Source: Symbiodinium natans (lineage: Eukaryota; Sar; Dinophyceae; Suessiales; Symbiodiniaceae). Taken from it: a stretch of 64,000 bases of DNA. The number at the start of each line of letters is the position of its first letter. The first letter of the stretch is position 1. Location of the stretch: NCBI GenBank assembly GCA_905221605.1, contig CAJNDS010002435.1:717277-781276 (forward strand), read 5' to 3'. The position numbers and the translations under genes were made by a program. Of the stretch, positions 41,579-55,082 are shown one piece after another. The notes below the pieces were generated by a model. It was not told the DNA's origin. It did not search any database and saw nothing but the letters and a program-made list of their open reading frames with translations.

Positions 41579-43680
41579 GATAGTGCTGAGATGCTTCGCA
41601 TGCTTTGCGCATGGACCCTTATCAGTGCAATTGAGGGAGTGCCTACACCAGAGCCATGCAGCTGATGTTCCGTCATCTGTAGATTGCAATTGCCTGCCGA
41701 GGGGTCCTGGCGCATCGTTTCTAGGTTTCTAAGCCCCTCATGATCACGACTGGCTTGACAAAACCTGCCAGACGTATAAGATCCAAAGCCCGGGGACTAT
41801 GACTATGTTGACACGCACTGTGGCTTCCGCGAAGGTAATTTTGAAAATCGGCATGTCGTGGAGGGCGCCGGACTTGCAGACTAATCAGCGACGAATCAAA
41901 GACTAATCAGAGACTGAGGGCATCGGGTCCGTGAGGCGGTTCGATGCTCCGCCGCCCCCCACAATGCGGAAGCCGGGCTGCCGAGTGAGTCGGATGTAGA
42001 TCGGATGATGAGGGTGACGCGGGTGAACCGGCCACTCCAGCAACCTTCGGCTGAGAGAGACAGCCTGGAGGGCTTCCAAGCATGTCGGAGTTTTCTGGCA
42101 ACTTACCGGCTTTCGGCGAGTAGCCTCTACTCGGAATCTGCTCTGCTTTGCGCCTGGGGGTTTTCAAAGACACAGGTACAGGATAGGTGGCAAGAGGACA
42201 GTGCAAATATGATCCTGGACGTGTTCAAGGTGCCGGGGTAGTCAAGCTTGGAGCGTAGAGCACGCACAAGAACCATCTTATCTCGCAGATTCGTGAAGAA
42301 GCTCTCGCAACATACCGACTCCTGTGCAGTTAAGGCAGTTTTGTTCAGACTCCGTATTCTGCGTTGTCTCTAGACGCGTGTTGCCCCAAAAAGCGCCCCT
42401 TTGCTACTTGCGGTTACAGTAGCGCTGGTTCTCTCTCTCTGCAAGCAGCATACGAAGTACACGGAGAGCAACTTTGTCAAGATGATGTCTGTCTAATCGG
42501 CTCCGCCCCGGGGCATGGGCTGCACCATGGCGTCCCTAGGGACATCCACGGGGGCGCCGAGGGCCCCCGAGGAGCCATGGCCGCTTCCCCGGTGTTTCCC
42601 GGAGCGGCTGGCCGAGGACGGGGGATTTCTATTAAGGCACTTTCAACTTCCAATTGACGGGGTGCGTTTCCACGTGTTTTGTTAGGGCCTCTGCTAAATC
42701 CTCCATTCATGGCTTTCTTCATTCGTGAACTTCAGTCGTCAGCCGATCGATGATTGCCGCCCGAACAGCTGTGCCAATGGATGACCTTCCAACATGCCCG
42801 ACATCCTTTTTGAACCCGAACCGGGGAAACAAACTGCTCGAGTTTCCTCTGCACCCCCTGAGCTTGCACAAGGCTCGTGCTGCGGCGTCGACGCTGCGCC
42901 CGTGTGTGCTTCTAACCACGGGGGCCATGAATCCGCCTCACAAGGTGGGGTCTTGCGACTGTGCATGCGCGAGATTTGTCCTAGTGCCTCTTTATAGACT
43001 GTTCCACCATGTTGGGTTGGCGGGCAGGAATAGATCTGTGCTTTGTTGGAGGCCAGTCGCATACACGCTTCATGAACGCATGTCATGAGGGGCATGCGCA
43101 GCTTCTACGACAAGCCGCGGACAGGCTTCACAGAGACTTGGTTCAACGTCTCAGGGGTGTGTTTTGATGTGTGTGATTGGTGGCAGCAGATTCCCCTCTA
43201 CCTCTATCTGCCGCGCTGCAAGGAGAAGGCTACTGCGTGCTTGGGGCATGGATGTCCCCGTCACATGACGACGCTTGGTGAGATGTAGGATCTCCACGCG
43301 TAGGGCTTTGTAGAGGGTATGCACCGCAGTTGACCTGAAAATAAGCCCCTCCTTCCCTATGGAGAGCTTTGGTGTACTGAAACACTGAAAGCTTCAGAGC
43401 CTTAAAAGAGTCTAAGAGTCCCAGAAGCCAAGGACTACGTGGGCCCCAAGGCTTGCCGCCTGGGCAGCCCGGCCGGAGGTTTTCATTGGGGTTTGGGGGG
43501 ATTTATTATTGCTTTTTTTTGGGCGGGGGGGGGGGGGGGGGGGGGGAGGGGGCCGAGGGTCGCCGGAGTGTTTTGGGCTGGAGCGGCTGGAGCGTTAAAG
43601 TTGAAGATTTTGGAGGCAGCCGTCGGTTCTTGTGTGCCATGCAGTAGGCTGATAGTCAGGAGTGCAGCTGATCTTACATG
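41579..43680. other. Unassigned region
   Basis: Mostly featureless. One segment at about 43097-43156 reads QLLRQAADRLHRDLVQRLR after a CAG, again heptad-like. A G-run with one A interruption occupies about 43527-43550. Confidence 0.3.
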
Positions 43681-43710
43681 CATTTTGGGGCGCTCTCACC
43701 CCAGTCGCCA

Positions 43711-45560
43711 AGGAAACCTCCAAGAAAGAAAAAGAGACATCCTGCTCTTTGTCCTAGGAACCCTGCACCTCAGCAGTGGGCTCCGGCTGAAGCTGGCACA
43801 CTTGATGGTGAGCTTCTGGGACCTGGAAACATCGAGCATTGTGAGGCTTTTCTTTTGAGGCGCAGGGTTGTAAGACTCGCTCGGAGCCCTGCGCCGTGCA
43901 AGGTGAGGACGACCTGGTGGCCGTGGGAAGCTGGGAAGCAAACGTCACTGGACGATGGCCTGACTTCCCAGAGGCTCTGCTGAGGGTCCAGGCACTATCT
44001 TTATCTGATAACTTTATCTCTTTTTTCGCTACTTTTTTCTACATCACGCACGAGCAGCTCTTTGTTGCATCCTTCCTTGAGAGCATGGCCCATCGTGGCT
44101 CCAAGAAGCTGCGGTGCACTTGGAAGGTCGTGTTTGGTGCAACACAGGATTCAGAAGATCTGCGGGTTTCCACCGTCAGCAAGCGCATGCTGAAATCCCA
44201 AACCAAGACACGCAGAAGCATCGCTTGGTTTGTCTGTGAGGCACGAGCTGGTTGTGTTTCAAGTACTGCACTATACACTCTAAGGTTTACAGGCACCACT
44301 TGCTAATTAGCCCGACTGCGCTGAGCCTTTTTTGTAGACAAAGAAGCAGCCCGTGGCTTCGGCCAGGTGTCCACTAGCTTGCTGGCCAAATGTTGCAATC
44401 CAACCTTAGAAGAACCCGAAGAACCCGAAGAAGAAGTGAGACCCCTTACGTGGCTCCCGATGTGAAGGTGGCCGTCGAACTTGAGATTCTTGCCTGGCTC
44501 GAGTGGGGTTCCGGGGGGTTTTGGCGCTTGTACAGACGTTCGTCTTGTGTTTTCAAGTTTGGGGCATTTGCGCACTTGCGATCAACGGCTGGCGTGGCCA
44601 GTGTGGGTTAGAGCGCACCTGTGTGCTGTTCGGGTGCTGTGCTCGAGATGGAGGGGGGCTCTCTGCGCCCGCAATCTTAAATTCTATGAGGACGTGGACC
44701 GCCGTTCGAGAATAGACAAGACTCCCATGCCCGAAGCGCAGCTCCTCAACCAAGGAAAAAGATGCAGGAGCAGATTGCAGACCCAGAAAGCTTCTTGGAC
44801 ATTGAAGGGCACGGGACGTCGGGAAAGTCGGCAGAGATCCAGGATGTACGTAATGCATGCCAAATGTTCTGACAACACCTATAGAATCAGGTTTGGGTTC
44901 CATGCCGCGCGTGTTCTATGCCTGCGGTGGCTTGGCCGGAAGTTACCTGGAGCTTTGTGTGTTGTGCTCGTCTCGCACTATGCCCCGACCTTCCTGGAGC
45001 ACAGGCACAGACCATGCCAAGCGCTGCGGTCTCTACCAGGTTGCGCAGCGGTGCCGTCGGTGCTCGTTCACGAATGGAATGCGATGGAATCCCACACAGA
45101 TTCGCAGAAAGCACCCCACCATGCAGCTGCCTTGTTTCTGGCTGTCTCACGTAATATCAACACAGGGCCTTGGTTGAGGGCGTCTGAGCACCTGCAGAAC
45201 CTGCTGCCTTCGGGAGGGCTTCGGCCGCTTTGGCGGAGATGCGGAGAACGTGGGGGTCGTCGTGGTCCCGCGCGAGGGCGAGGCTGCTGCTGCAGTGTGG
45301 ACTCGATACGCTCTCGGGACATTCTGCGACAGCCAGGTCTCACCAGATGCGAAATATATGCTAAATATGCACAGGTATGTAGAGAATACAGAGATTAATG
45401 ATTATGTTATGATCATCTGCCCCCCCCCCCCCTCCCACAATCCGAAGCCCATGTTCGCCAGGTTCCGCAGCCGGAGAGCCCGGGGAAGTTCGTCTTCGTG
45501 GCCTCGGCAGCTCCTGGGGATGCCGCGGGGCTGCGTTGTACTCTGCCTTCAGGGGGGGCG
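43711..45560 (+). CDS. Exon cluster of an unrecognised gene
   Basis: Several + strand segments have good splice edges. One ends LLRRRVVRLARSPAPCK before a donor AAG|GTGAGG (about 43902). About 44060-44250 reads FLESMAHRGSKKLRCTWKVV and DLRVSTVSKRMLKSQTKTRR. 44338-44435 begins after TTTTTTGTAG and reads KEAARGFGQVSTSLLAKCCN with EEPEEPEEE before GTGAGA. About 44711-44845 reads KKMQEQIADPESFLDIEGHG and ends at a strong donor GAT|GTACGT. About 45200-45336 reads RFGGDAENVGVVVVPREGEA and ends CAG|GTCTCA. About 45465-45540 reads PESPGKFVFVASAAPGDAAG. I recognise no domain. They may belong to one gene, but phases were checked only for individual exons. Confidence 0.4.
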
Positions 45561-45587
45561 CAACGACGCTTATTGTCTCATCTTGTG

Positions 45588-45950
45588 TGTATATATATAT
45601 ATATATGTACACAATTGTACACATATCCGTGTGTCGATATGTTATGTTTACATTTGTTTGTGTTGTCTGTACGCATTCATTATTTATGCATGTGTTTATG
45701 TCTTGGAATATGCTGTGCACATATCTACTTATGTTCCCTTTTAAATTTCTGTAGATGCTCTCTCTCTCTCTCTTTCTCTCTGTTTGTCTGCCTGTGTGCC
45801 CACGTGCGTGGGTCTCTGTCTGTGTGTGTCTCTGTGTGTGTGTGTGTGCGCGTGTGTGTGCGTCTGTGTCTGTGTGTATATGTCTCCGTGACTCTGTGTC
45901 TCTGTGTCTCCGGGTCTCTGCGTCTGTGTGTCTCTGTGTTCTCTGTGTCT
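45588..45950 (+). repeat. TA, CT and TG microsatellites
   Basis: (TA)n at about 45588-45606, (CT)n at 45757-45780 and a long imperfect TGTG/CTGTGTCT tract at about 45810-45950. Open frames over this region (repeated SVCVCVC) are artefacts. Confidence 0.9.
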
Positions 45951-46282
45951 ATATGGCTAGCCTCGTGCGGGGCCGACATTGGGAAGTGCCTGTGATTGAG
46001 GTGCAGTTTAGTCGCGCGTATTCGCAAGTTTAGCCCTTACACCTTCACCACGCATGGCGATGCACTCACCTAAACAACATCCGGCATTGCCGAACTGGAC
46101 AGTTTTGACAAACGTCGTGACCCGAAGCCGCTTGCACCTTGCATCGCAGCTGAGAAAGACTCACGCGAAAGCCAAATATTCCCGAGAACCCAGATAATCC
46201 CAAGCAAGTGTATGCTCCAAGCCTCCAGACTTCGTTATTATGTTAAGACGTCAGCGACTCGGGGGACACTGCGGGGCGAGGT

Positions 46283-46465
46283 GGCAAGCTTCAGCTCTAC
46301 GAAAATCCGCATCCCGTCCAATGGGGGGCCGACGGCTTTGAGGGGGTTCAGTGGTTTCGAGGCAGGCTCTTGGGGAGAATCAAGCGGGTGGAGCGCTCCG
46401 GTGCAAAGTTGGTGGCAGTGACGACTTGGACTAAGACACGTTGGGGTACTGACAGTGCCACCTGA
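46283..46465 (+). CDS. Terminal exon of an unrecognised gene
   Basis: After GGCAAG the frame reads LQLYENPHPVQWGADGFEGV, then QWFRGRLLGRIKRVERSGAK and LVAVTTWTKTRWGTD, with a TGA at 46463-46465. Aromatic and charged residues are arranged as in a globular domain rather than as chance sequence. It may be the 3' end of the 43.7-45.5 kb cluster. No family is recognised. Confidence 0.4.
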   Translation, partial: GKLQLYENPHPVQWGADGFEGVQWFRGRLLGRIKRVERSGAKLVAVTTWTKTRWGTDSAT

Positions 46466-49400
46466 AGGGGGCTTGCGTTCATCATTTTAAGCCGCCATTC
46501 GTCACCATTTCCCACCTCCTCCAGTTTAAGGCGAATCATTCAAGATCGACGGGCACACGGCACATGAACATGAATACCTCTGCCATGCCATCTGCAAGGC
46601 GGGTCGTCACAGTGCTGTGAGAGAGAAGTTCCCCCCCGCCCCCCGTGGTCCCAAGCGCAAGTATCTGTAGTTCCCCATGTGCTGGTTCCGCATTTGAGCC
46701 TTGCCGTGCCACGTCCTGGGCAGGATTGCTCAACCGTCTGTCCCAGCATACTGATTCTGATGTGAGCTCGGCAGACCCGGCAGGAAGCGGCTGATTTCAT
46801 TTTGAGCCCCAGCGAGGAACAGACGCTTCGGCGGCGCTTTGGTAGTTCGAGCAGTTTGCCTTGGAGGGCCGGTATTGACTCGGTATTGCAACAGCAGAGT
46901 CCAGCGTCAACGTGCCAGGCGAGCGGTGTTCAATGAAGACTTCAAGCATCTGGAAGAGCAGCTGAGCGCGTCCGGCTAGTTGGATCTTCAGGCCCAGGGC
47001 GCGGTTCCAGAGCCCCACTTTCTCACTTTCTCATGTGGAGGAGTCGGTATCTGGGACTGCGTTTGCCGATCGCATATCAGTGTTTGGGCAGCCCTGGTCG
47101 GTTTCACTCGTTTCGATTGAGCTCGACACGAGAATACATGGTGTGGACGAAAAGCAGCGTGCCCCATCGGATTCGCGAGATGTTTTCTGATACTGGTATC
47201 ACGTTCTATCGTCACGGTTGTGGACTGTGCCTGCATATCGCACGCATCGCAGTCACAATCATTCACACGTGTATGCCTCTGGTTCCTGAATGTTATGTCA
47301 GCACGAAAGGGCTCCAGCCTTGAAGTATCGAGTTCACGCGCCAAGCACAGGTTATGTAGGTGTATTATAGTGTATTGTCTTGCTTTCTCATTGAGGTCAG
47401 GGCCAGGGCGGCGTAAAGTTTTGACCCGTGGGAGTGGAGAGAGAGGTGTTGGACAGAGCTACTGTGAGCCACTGTGAGCAGTGAACGTGCGTGTTGTGGC
47501 AACCCGTCCTTCTTGCGACTGCGCAGTCCCGGTTGGCTCCCGGTGCGAAGTTGCCCTGCACACTTAGGATGCTTGCTGCCTTGGCGACTGCGTTGCTGCT
47601 GAAGCCATGTGATATGAAAGCTACTCGTGCAAAAGGGCAGGAAAGCAAGCACCTTCGCAAGTGACAAGCACAAGCTATCACAAGCTATCGTGACGGTATG
47701 TGACGGTGTACCTGGTACTCGTAGTGATAGCTGCTGTTCAATGTCAGAGGGAAGCAGTTATGAACACGTCTTCTACATACCATGCTCAAGCTGAAGTGTC
47801 CGAAACGTGGGTGGGATATGCAGCAAACGGCCAGCTTTCGCGCCGCCCGTGATGTCATTGCAAAAGGTATAACCTCCAGAGCAGCAACATTCTGAGCCAC
47901 CTGGTCTTCTTGTCTCACAGCCTTGGAGGCATTAACCTGCGAAGCCTATGGCATGTAATGCTGCGTCCCACGTGCAGCGAGCATGGATGCCGGCCTGCAG
48001 CTTGGTATGTCGGAAGCAGCCATGCCCCTCAACGCCTGAAAGCTGAAGATGGTGTTTTCATTCACGTCTGACATAGCGCATGAACCACGAAAATGTGGCG
48101 CCCATATTTGACATACGGACAGCTGGGCATCCCACCTCAACCCTAGGGAGCTTCCTTCGAGCACCTATGCATACATGGCATAAGGCCTTCTCCTGTATCC
48201 CCAACTCTCAACTCTACACCCTCACCCTCGACATGTGGCTCAGGCTACGAACTCCAACGCAGTCTTGCTACCTCGCGCTATGCAGAGGCAGGGATCCATC
48301 GACTCAGCTTCGACTCATGAAGACGAGGGCCGTGAGGTATGTCCACCACAAAGTTGAGACGAGCTGGGCATTTGCAGCTTGGGTGCCGGACTACCCCAGA
48401 GCTCCGAAACCCTGGATGGTATATGGCAGGATGCAATTCCACTGGGGCATGCGAGTGTGTGAGGGGCCTGGATGGTGACGTGCTGCTGCTGGTGTGAGCA
48501 TTCCGACTCGTCGCATGTGGATTCTGGAAGGGTCGGGGCTTGATTCGCAAAGGTTGGCGGACGACTTGTTGCAGTGCATGACTCTTCCAATTCCAAGCCT
48601 TTCTGTCATCGTTGTTGCGTTTGCGCCGCGCCTGCGTGGCTTTGCCCGGCCAGGTGGCCCTCCCAAATCCGCTGCCTCTGAACGCTCGGTTCAAGTGGTC
48701 GAGGTGGGGGTCCTGGTTCTGCACGAAGACGCAATCCTGGGGCTTCGCCTGCTGCGGGGCAGCCCAGGGAAATCCCGTTAACGGCATTTAGGGTTTCGGG
48801 ATTAAGTTTAGGGTTTAGGCTGTTCAGGAATTAGGGTTTATAGGGTGTAAGTGGCTGTAAGGCTCAAGCGTTTTGAGAAGCTTACAGAACGAACAGCTGC
48901 TTCAAAGGCACTTGTGCCGAGCTTGAACCGGTGGGGTGGGTCTGCTACTTGTAGTTCATCTTCTGATCTCACGATCACATGTCAGGGTAGGCAGGCCATG
49001 CCACCTACAAGTCCAGTTGCGGAGGGGTTTAAAGAGGCAGGCCTCCAGACTTGCAGAGTCTCCGAGAACAACACAAGACTGTAAAAGAGTTGAAGCACTA
49101 TAGAAGCCAAGCAACGTCGCAGAGAAGAAAGACGGACAAGGTTTGCAGCCTTAAAAACTAAGGCCTGGATGTAAAAGAAACGACTTAGTAGTTTTCTTTT
49201 GCATGTTGGATTGGACGGCGACTAGGAGTTTCAAGCTGTACTCAGCAGTGGAACTTGTGGTGATTAATGTCCGCACATGCCCCTGGCGTGTGGCTCCCAG
49301 CTGATTGGATAGAGCTCCAAGTTCAAGGTAAGGTTTTGGTTTATGATCAAAGTATAGGCTTCGGGATTGAAGTCTGGGCTTGTAGAGCTGGCGCGTGGCA

Positions 49401-52400
49401 GTAGCCGTGAAGGCTCATCAGAGCACCAACATGCCCCAGCATTTCTCAACCCGCAACCCAGGTCGCGCGACAGACAAGGAGGCCCCCCACCATCTGGCTG
49501 TTCAGACGTGCGCGGCAATCACCATGAATTATGGTCAAGGCAAACATGCCGGATGATTCATCGCGTGCGCTTGTCAATGTTTTTGTACTGCATGATTCAG
49601 GTGTCAGGTGGGCTCTGTGAGGTTCTTCTTGGCTATCTTTTCGGGGGTCTTCGTTTCGTGGCTCAGATAAGTTGTAAGCGTCTCAGGAAAGACCTCGGGG
49701 CTCCAACACGATATCCAAGAGTCCTAAGCCTCTCTCGGACCAAAGCCTCCAAATCCCTCCATGTGCGTCCTGAAATGTCCTGAACACATAGTGCACACCC
49801 TATAAGCCATTACACCCCAGAGGCGAAGCCATGCAAGCCGGAAGCCGCCCTGGCCATGTCGGAGCCGACGCCTCGGTGCAAGGGGGTGGGCTGGGCCAGT
49901 GTACACGGGAAAAGTACGTACAGCTTTCGTGCACCAAATGATTCTTGTAGCATCTGTGGAGTGATTTACACGCACAGAGCTGGAAGCGTAAAACGAAACC
50001 GTACGCCCTGAACGCCCCTTAAGAGCGTCTGGCACAGGCCAGAGGAGCCGCAACCTTCTCCAAGACGCGAGCCCAAGGTGCTCGGACAGCAGAGACCTCC
50101 GTACTGTAGGTCTCAAGAAAACTCCTCATGGGGTTATGGTATGGTTCTATGAGGGTGGGCCCTGATTCTGAGCCCTTTTTGTGGATCTATGAAGCGAAGG
50201 GCAGACCGGTTAGATCAAGCATGTACGGATGCAAAACAGGAGGGCTTGGCTCTGGCTTGGGTGTGGTGTTGCCAAAGAGTTCCTTATCTGCCCGACGCGT
50301 TTGCTTGGGCAACGTTGGGCAAGCAGGCCTCATTCAGGAGTTTCTCTGCAGATGCGTTTGTCTTTTTTTAGAAGCTTTGTCGGTACCTGAGCAGAGTTTC
50401 CCATACCCCCAATTGCGGAAACATCGCGCAGGCCTCCTCGGAGCCGGAGTGGTTGCCGAGGCCGGGGGCGGGTGAAGCGCCTCCCTTGAGTGTCCGTGAG
50501 TGTCCGGCACTCTTTGGGACATTTGGGTTTTCATGGGCTCGCAGAGCCCGGCCATTCCGCACAAAGGAGGTTCAAAAATGACTGGCCTTCTTTTTGCGCC
50601 GGGCTGGAATCACATTACAAGCTGCCCTAAACTTTAAACCCTCAAACCGATCGAAGCTAGCGGAAAAATAGGAGTTCAGGAGACCGCACACATCTCCGAT
50701 GGCAGGAGTTCCTTTGAGACCTCCGTGGGCTTCTTGGCCAGTTGCTCAGCCAGCCTGGCCTGAGACAGTTTCCTTTTCTCTCAGCACCCGGCGTTTCAAG
50801 CAGATCAAGCAGTGTGCCGAGTGTGCCAAGACGCATTCCTTGGAGCACTTCCTTTCTTGTGGGGACGCCCAGCCATCACGGATGCCTTATTCTGACGTGT
50901 TTGTTGGCGGCTCAAGGGCCTTGGTCTTGCGGTATTTCCTCGGTTGGTCGACGACTTTACATCCTTTGCAGGTCGTTGAGGGGATCTGAAGCTCGCAATT
51001 GCAAATGCTGGCAAGCTTTCGAGCAGAGCAAAGCCCCGAAACATCCCGAAACCCCCAAGTCCTCAAACCAATGAGGGAGGCTAGAAAACATGAGAAACCA
51101 TGAGAAAACATGAGAAGACCCAGATGATGACTGGGCCAGTCCCCCAAAAAGATCCCCAAAAATCCTGAGAACGCTTCGCTCTCCAAGGCTGGCGGCGTGG
51201 CCTGCAGGAACCGGCGAGTGCAAGCAGGCTCCAGGCTGCCCCCCTGAATTCCTTACGTAGTCACGTAGTCATGGCGTACTTTCTCTTCTTGTCTAGGGCA
51301 TGGTCTGACATAGCCGGTACGCTGCGGCACGAATGACACATCAGCTGGTCATCTATTTGCGCACGAAAAGCGAGTGCATCTTATTTTGCACATTTCAGCA
51401 CACATTTGCATGTTAAGGTTCGAAAAAGACGAGCAGAAAGCAGCATTCCTCGCAGCCCATGAAAACATCAGGGCCTCGGCAGTGGCAGTTCGAACCTCAC
51501 GCCGGGGACGCGGCCTGTAGTGACTTCAGAGGTGCTGTCCGAGGTTTAGGCGTGCCGGAGACTTTTGACATCGACTCCCTAGTACCTTCAGCTTGTGCCT
51601 TGAAGCAGATCGCTTGTATAAAGCCGAGGTCGGAGAAGTCAGTAGCTGAGGCCAGGCCCGATGAGCACAAACATGTGAGGCCTTTGCCGGGCAGAGTTTA
51701 TAAGGGCTGTATTGGAGCTAAATTTGGTTGTGCCATATACATACATACGTGCGTACGTACGTTTGTACGTACATACGCAGACACAGACACAGACACGGAC
51801 ACGGACACGGACACGGACACGGACACGGACACGGACACGGACACACACACACACACATATATGACTATATATATATATACCGATATGTATATTTATATAT
51901 AGATATATACTACAAACCGCGAGGGGTGCGAGAGCTTCTCGCCTTAATCTAAACTTCTGACGGTGTGCTTTCTGGTGCTGTTGTTGGTGACGAGGTGACC
52001 TGGGGCGCAAAGCTGCAAAGTACACTGTTTACACTGCGCTGTTTACAGCCGCGTTTGGTGCACACTAGCCTGTCAGACCACAGAACATGAAACTTCAATC
52101 TGCAATCCTGACCCTCGAATCCATCGTCTTGCTTGGCTGCGGGTAACCCAGGAATCCCAGGGGGGAATTGGCATTGCGAGGCAGCACGTGCTGTGGAGGA
52201 GCTGTGCCGAAAGCTCGGCCGGACTCCTGGAGTGCCAAAAGTTTAGTTTTTTTTCAGGGTTTAGGACAATCTTCAGAGGCCATCAACACGCTCTCAGAAA
52301 ACTCACCTGCTTCACTCGCTCAGCAACCTTGAGCTCCCGTTTCAGAAGGCCAAACTATTGGGATTCAGCAAGTGCCGCACTGGTTCCCGGCATGTCGGTT

Positions 52401-53296
52401 GCTTTCCAGCCTGATCTTGCAAATCGGCTTCTTGAATCAAGTCTGCACATGTCTGCACTCACTCCTACCTCCTGCTCTCGGTCCCTTGTGCTTGCTAGCG
52501 GACTGCCCACGACAGCATGTACAGCATGTAACCAGCGGAGTTCAGTTTTCGAGTCAGGTTGGTAGTTGCCGACAAACCGTGTCTGTTGCCGTCTAGCTCC
52601 GAATCCCCGTGCCTCACCTGCTTGGCGGCCATCGTCCCACGCATCGCTAGCAGCATGCACATGCACGAAAAAAGTCAGCACGAAGAAAAAGGAGCACGTC
52701 TGCAGCCCGAAGCCCCGAAGCTGAAGGATGGGCTCCGTGGAGCAGAGTTTGTGTTTTTGGTGTCTCCCTGAAGGCGCCCAGCGGCTGTCTGTGGACCTCC
52801 TGAGGAAGCTTGAGGCAGGGGCGAGATCAGGGAGGGCCATATGATGCGTTTATATGCGTTTGAAAGATGCCTTTTGAACATGTGTCGGTCAAGACACAGG
52901 GAATCTCCAAAAATGCCGAATCTGGGAGCAGGAGATGGTGGTCAGCATCGGTGACCGGGAATACGCCAATGCCAACAAGGACGGCTGAGGGGTCCCGATG
53001 CCTCCTGCAGGGCAGAATTCCTCCTTTCATTGGTTGATCTATAAACATCTTCAAGCTTGCGTGCGCCAATTACTGTGTCGACTTGTTGTCATGCAATCAG
53101 ACGGCAATTTGCCGCACCAACATCTGTAACCTCACCAAAAACAGGGATGCGAACTCGGGCGCCGGGGGGGGGGGGGGATTGTCACCACAGCTCTAAATAC
53201 ACCCTGAACCATCCTGAGCCCTTGACCTTCCTAAAATTGCTCAAGCCAGCCTCGTCATTTACACATACTCTCGGTTGTCTTGAGAAGTCAGAAACC
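46466..53296. other. Long stretch with little that can be assigned
   Basis: Open frames are short on both strands. 48785-48845 contains a few degenerate telomere-like GGGTTTAGG words. A frame from ATG 51459 reads MKTSGPRQWQFEPHAGDAAC and then GVPETFDIDSL, but has no partner. I find no conserved motif and cannot tell intron from intergenic DNA here. Confidence 0.3.
51722..51908 (+). repeat. Hexanucleotide (GGACAC)n with ACGT and TA flanks
   Basis: ACGTACGT-type sequence (51740-51775), then about eight GGACAC units preceded by AGACAC variants (51778-51840), then (AC)n and (TA)n to 51908. Frames across it read (DT)n or (HG)n and are not genes. Confidence 0.95.
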
Positions 53297-53458
53297 ATGG
53301 ATAAGATCAAGAAGTCATGGTGGTACAACCGAAGCTGCCGTGCGCCAACACAGATTTACATGGACCTGGTCATTGGGACGAAGAAGTGGCTGAACGACAT
53401 GCCCTACATGGCAGGAGCCTATGTTGTCCAGATGTATGCGCGAGCTTCGTCAAGCTGA
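53297..53458 (+). CDS. Exon-like ORF, MDKIKKSWWYNRSC...
   Basis: The ATG at 53297 is in AACCATGG context. The frame reads MDKIKKSWWYNRSCRAPTQI, then DLVIGTKKWLNDMPYMAGAY, and stops at 53456-53458. Residue composition is that of a folded protein. I do not recognise the family. The end may overrun a real splice site near GCTTCGTCAAG. Confidence 0.35.
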   Translation: MDKIKKSWWYNRSCRAPTQIYMDLVIGTKKWLNDMPYMAGAYVVQMYARASSS

Positions 53459-54842
53459 GGGTTTCCCTTAAAAGGCGAGTAGCCAGCCATCTCCTTTCAC
53501 TCAGTTGTCCCATAGGACACAGCAGCGGTCACGACCAGCATTGACATCGAAGTCAAAAGTATAATGCTGCGAACCTTGTCATGAGATCCCGAACCCCCCA
53601 AGACCCTCGACAGGAACCCCAATCCCGACTTTTCCTCCAAGAGCGTGCCCCGCAGTGCCTTGCTAGGCAGGTGGCCAAAAAACAATCCAGGGGCTGGTGC
53701 TTGGTCCATCGTTTAAGAGTTTATTTTGCGGGACGGGCTCCCACAGGTGAACTTCTCCATGTCGCGCCAAGACACCGAGGCACATGCTGCCGAGCCCCGA
53801 ATTCCCAAGACTCGACAGAGCCCCACTCGCGTGGAAGAGCTTCTCGCGTAGCCCTTCCTATTACAGGATCTGGTGGAAGCAGCCGTCGAAGCTGTAGGGT
53901 GTTGCTTCATGAGGTTACATAGGAACATGTGAGTCGGAACCTGCATGCCGCGAGAGACTTGATAGTGTGCTGCCACTGCCTGCAAACAGGGGTGGCTACG
54001 TACAAGAGATGGGTAGTGCAGTGTGAGAGTGAGTACGACGACAAGTCGGGACGAGACAAGGAACCAGAGACAGCAAAGGGAGAGAGACGACTAGAGACGA
54101 AACACGTGGTGCACGATAAGAGAAATGACTTGGGAGAAGCCATGCGTCAGCGGCGGTTGTCAGAGTTGACGTGTGCCAAGCAATTAAGTGAGAGAGACGT
54201 TAAGGCATACATGTGCGAGAAAACGACGAACCTTATTCTGGGACGTGCAACTACCATGGCAGGTCCATTGGACGCCCGAGTCAGGCCTGTTGCCCACCTG
54301 GACCTCAGTTCGCGTTGTTTATGGAATTTGCGGTGCTGGAATTTGGCTTGGCAGAGTGCGTATATACTTAGGCCCTTAGGCTGTGTCGGGCATGGGGTTT
54401 GGCTGCTGGGGCTGAAGCAAAGCGCTGGGAAAAAGAACGAGAACCGAATTGAATCTGCACCTGAACCGCCATGGGCATTTCCGCAGCTTGCAGGGTCACA
54501 TCCCGTTGATGAAGCTGGCTTACGGAATCACGTCGTTGTGCTCTCAGACTAGAGGGTTGGTTTCCTGCAAAAAAGTGCACGTTAGTTTTTTTTTAAATTT
54601 ATCTGGGGAAGTTCTGGGGAGGTTTGGGACTGCAGTGCTGACTGGACGTGCACAGTCCTGAAGGGGAAAGGCTGGGCAAAATGCCACTTAGAATCAGGAA
54701 ACGGCAGAAGGGCCCCTTCGCCTTTCGCCGGAAATCGTCGAGATGCCCGGGACAGCCTCTATAGTCATGGGGGGGGGAGGAGTAAGTTAGGGCCGGTTCG
54801 GGTGCCCCTCTGTGTGTGTGTGTGTGTGCTCCTTTCGGCCAC

Positions 54843-55010
54843 CAGCTAGGTCGTCCTGCGTCGCATTATGATGGTGCTGCAGGCGTGGAAGAGTTTGCCA
54901 AAGGGGTTTTCACAATTGAAGAATTGCGCATGACTCCACATCGCCCAGTCACACTGGAAGCAGCGGAGGCTCTGAACCCCAACGCCGATCCGTCCAAGAA
55001 CTGCGGCTGA
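54843..55010 (+). CDS. Probable terminal exon of an unrecognised gene
   Basis: Preceded by a TG microsatellite and CACCAGCTAG. Reads HYDGAAGVEEFAKGVFTIEE, then LRMTPHRPVTLEAAEALNPN and a TGA at 55008-55010. Good coding character, no family recognised. Confidence 0.35.
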   Translation, partial: QLGRPASHYDGAAGVEEFAKGVFTIEELRMTPHRPVTLEAAEALNPNADPSKNCG

Positions 55011-55082
55011 TCTGAGCAATTGCTTAAGAAGGCTGGGCTCGACTAGCGCGTTCTGTACCATTTTGCCCTGCTTTACGGGGCC

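Noticed and set aside
45498-46027. 165- and 100-codon frames over the TG/CT tracts
   Set aside because: Low-complexity translation; only the first ~30 codons (45465-45540) look coding and these are listed separately.
53929-54552. 207-codon frame rich in Glu/Lys/Arg
   Set aside because: No motif, starts in biased sequence, and contains no conserved block; not enough to call a gene.
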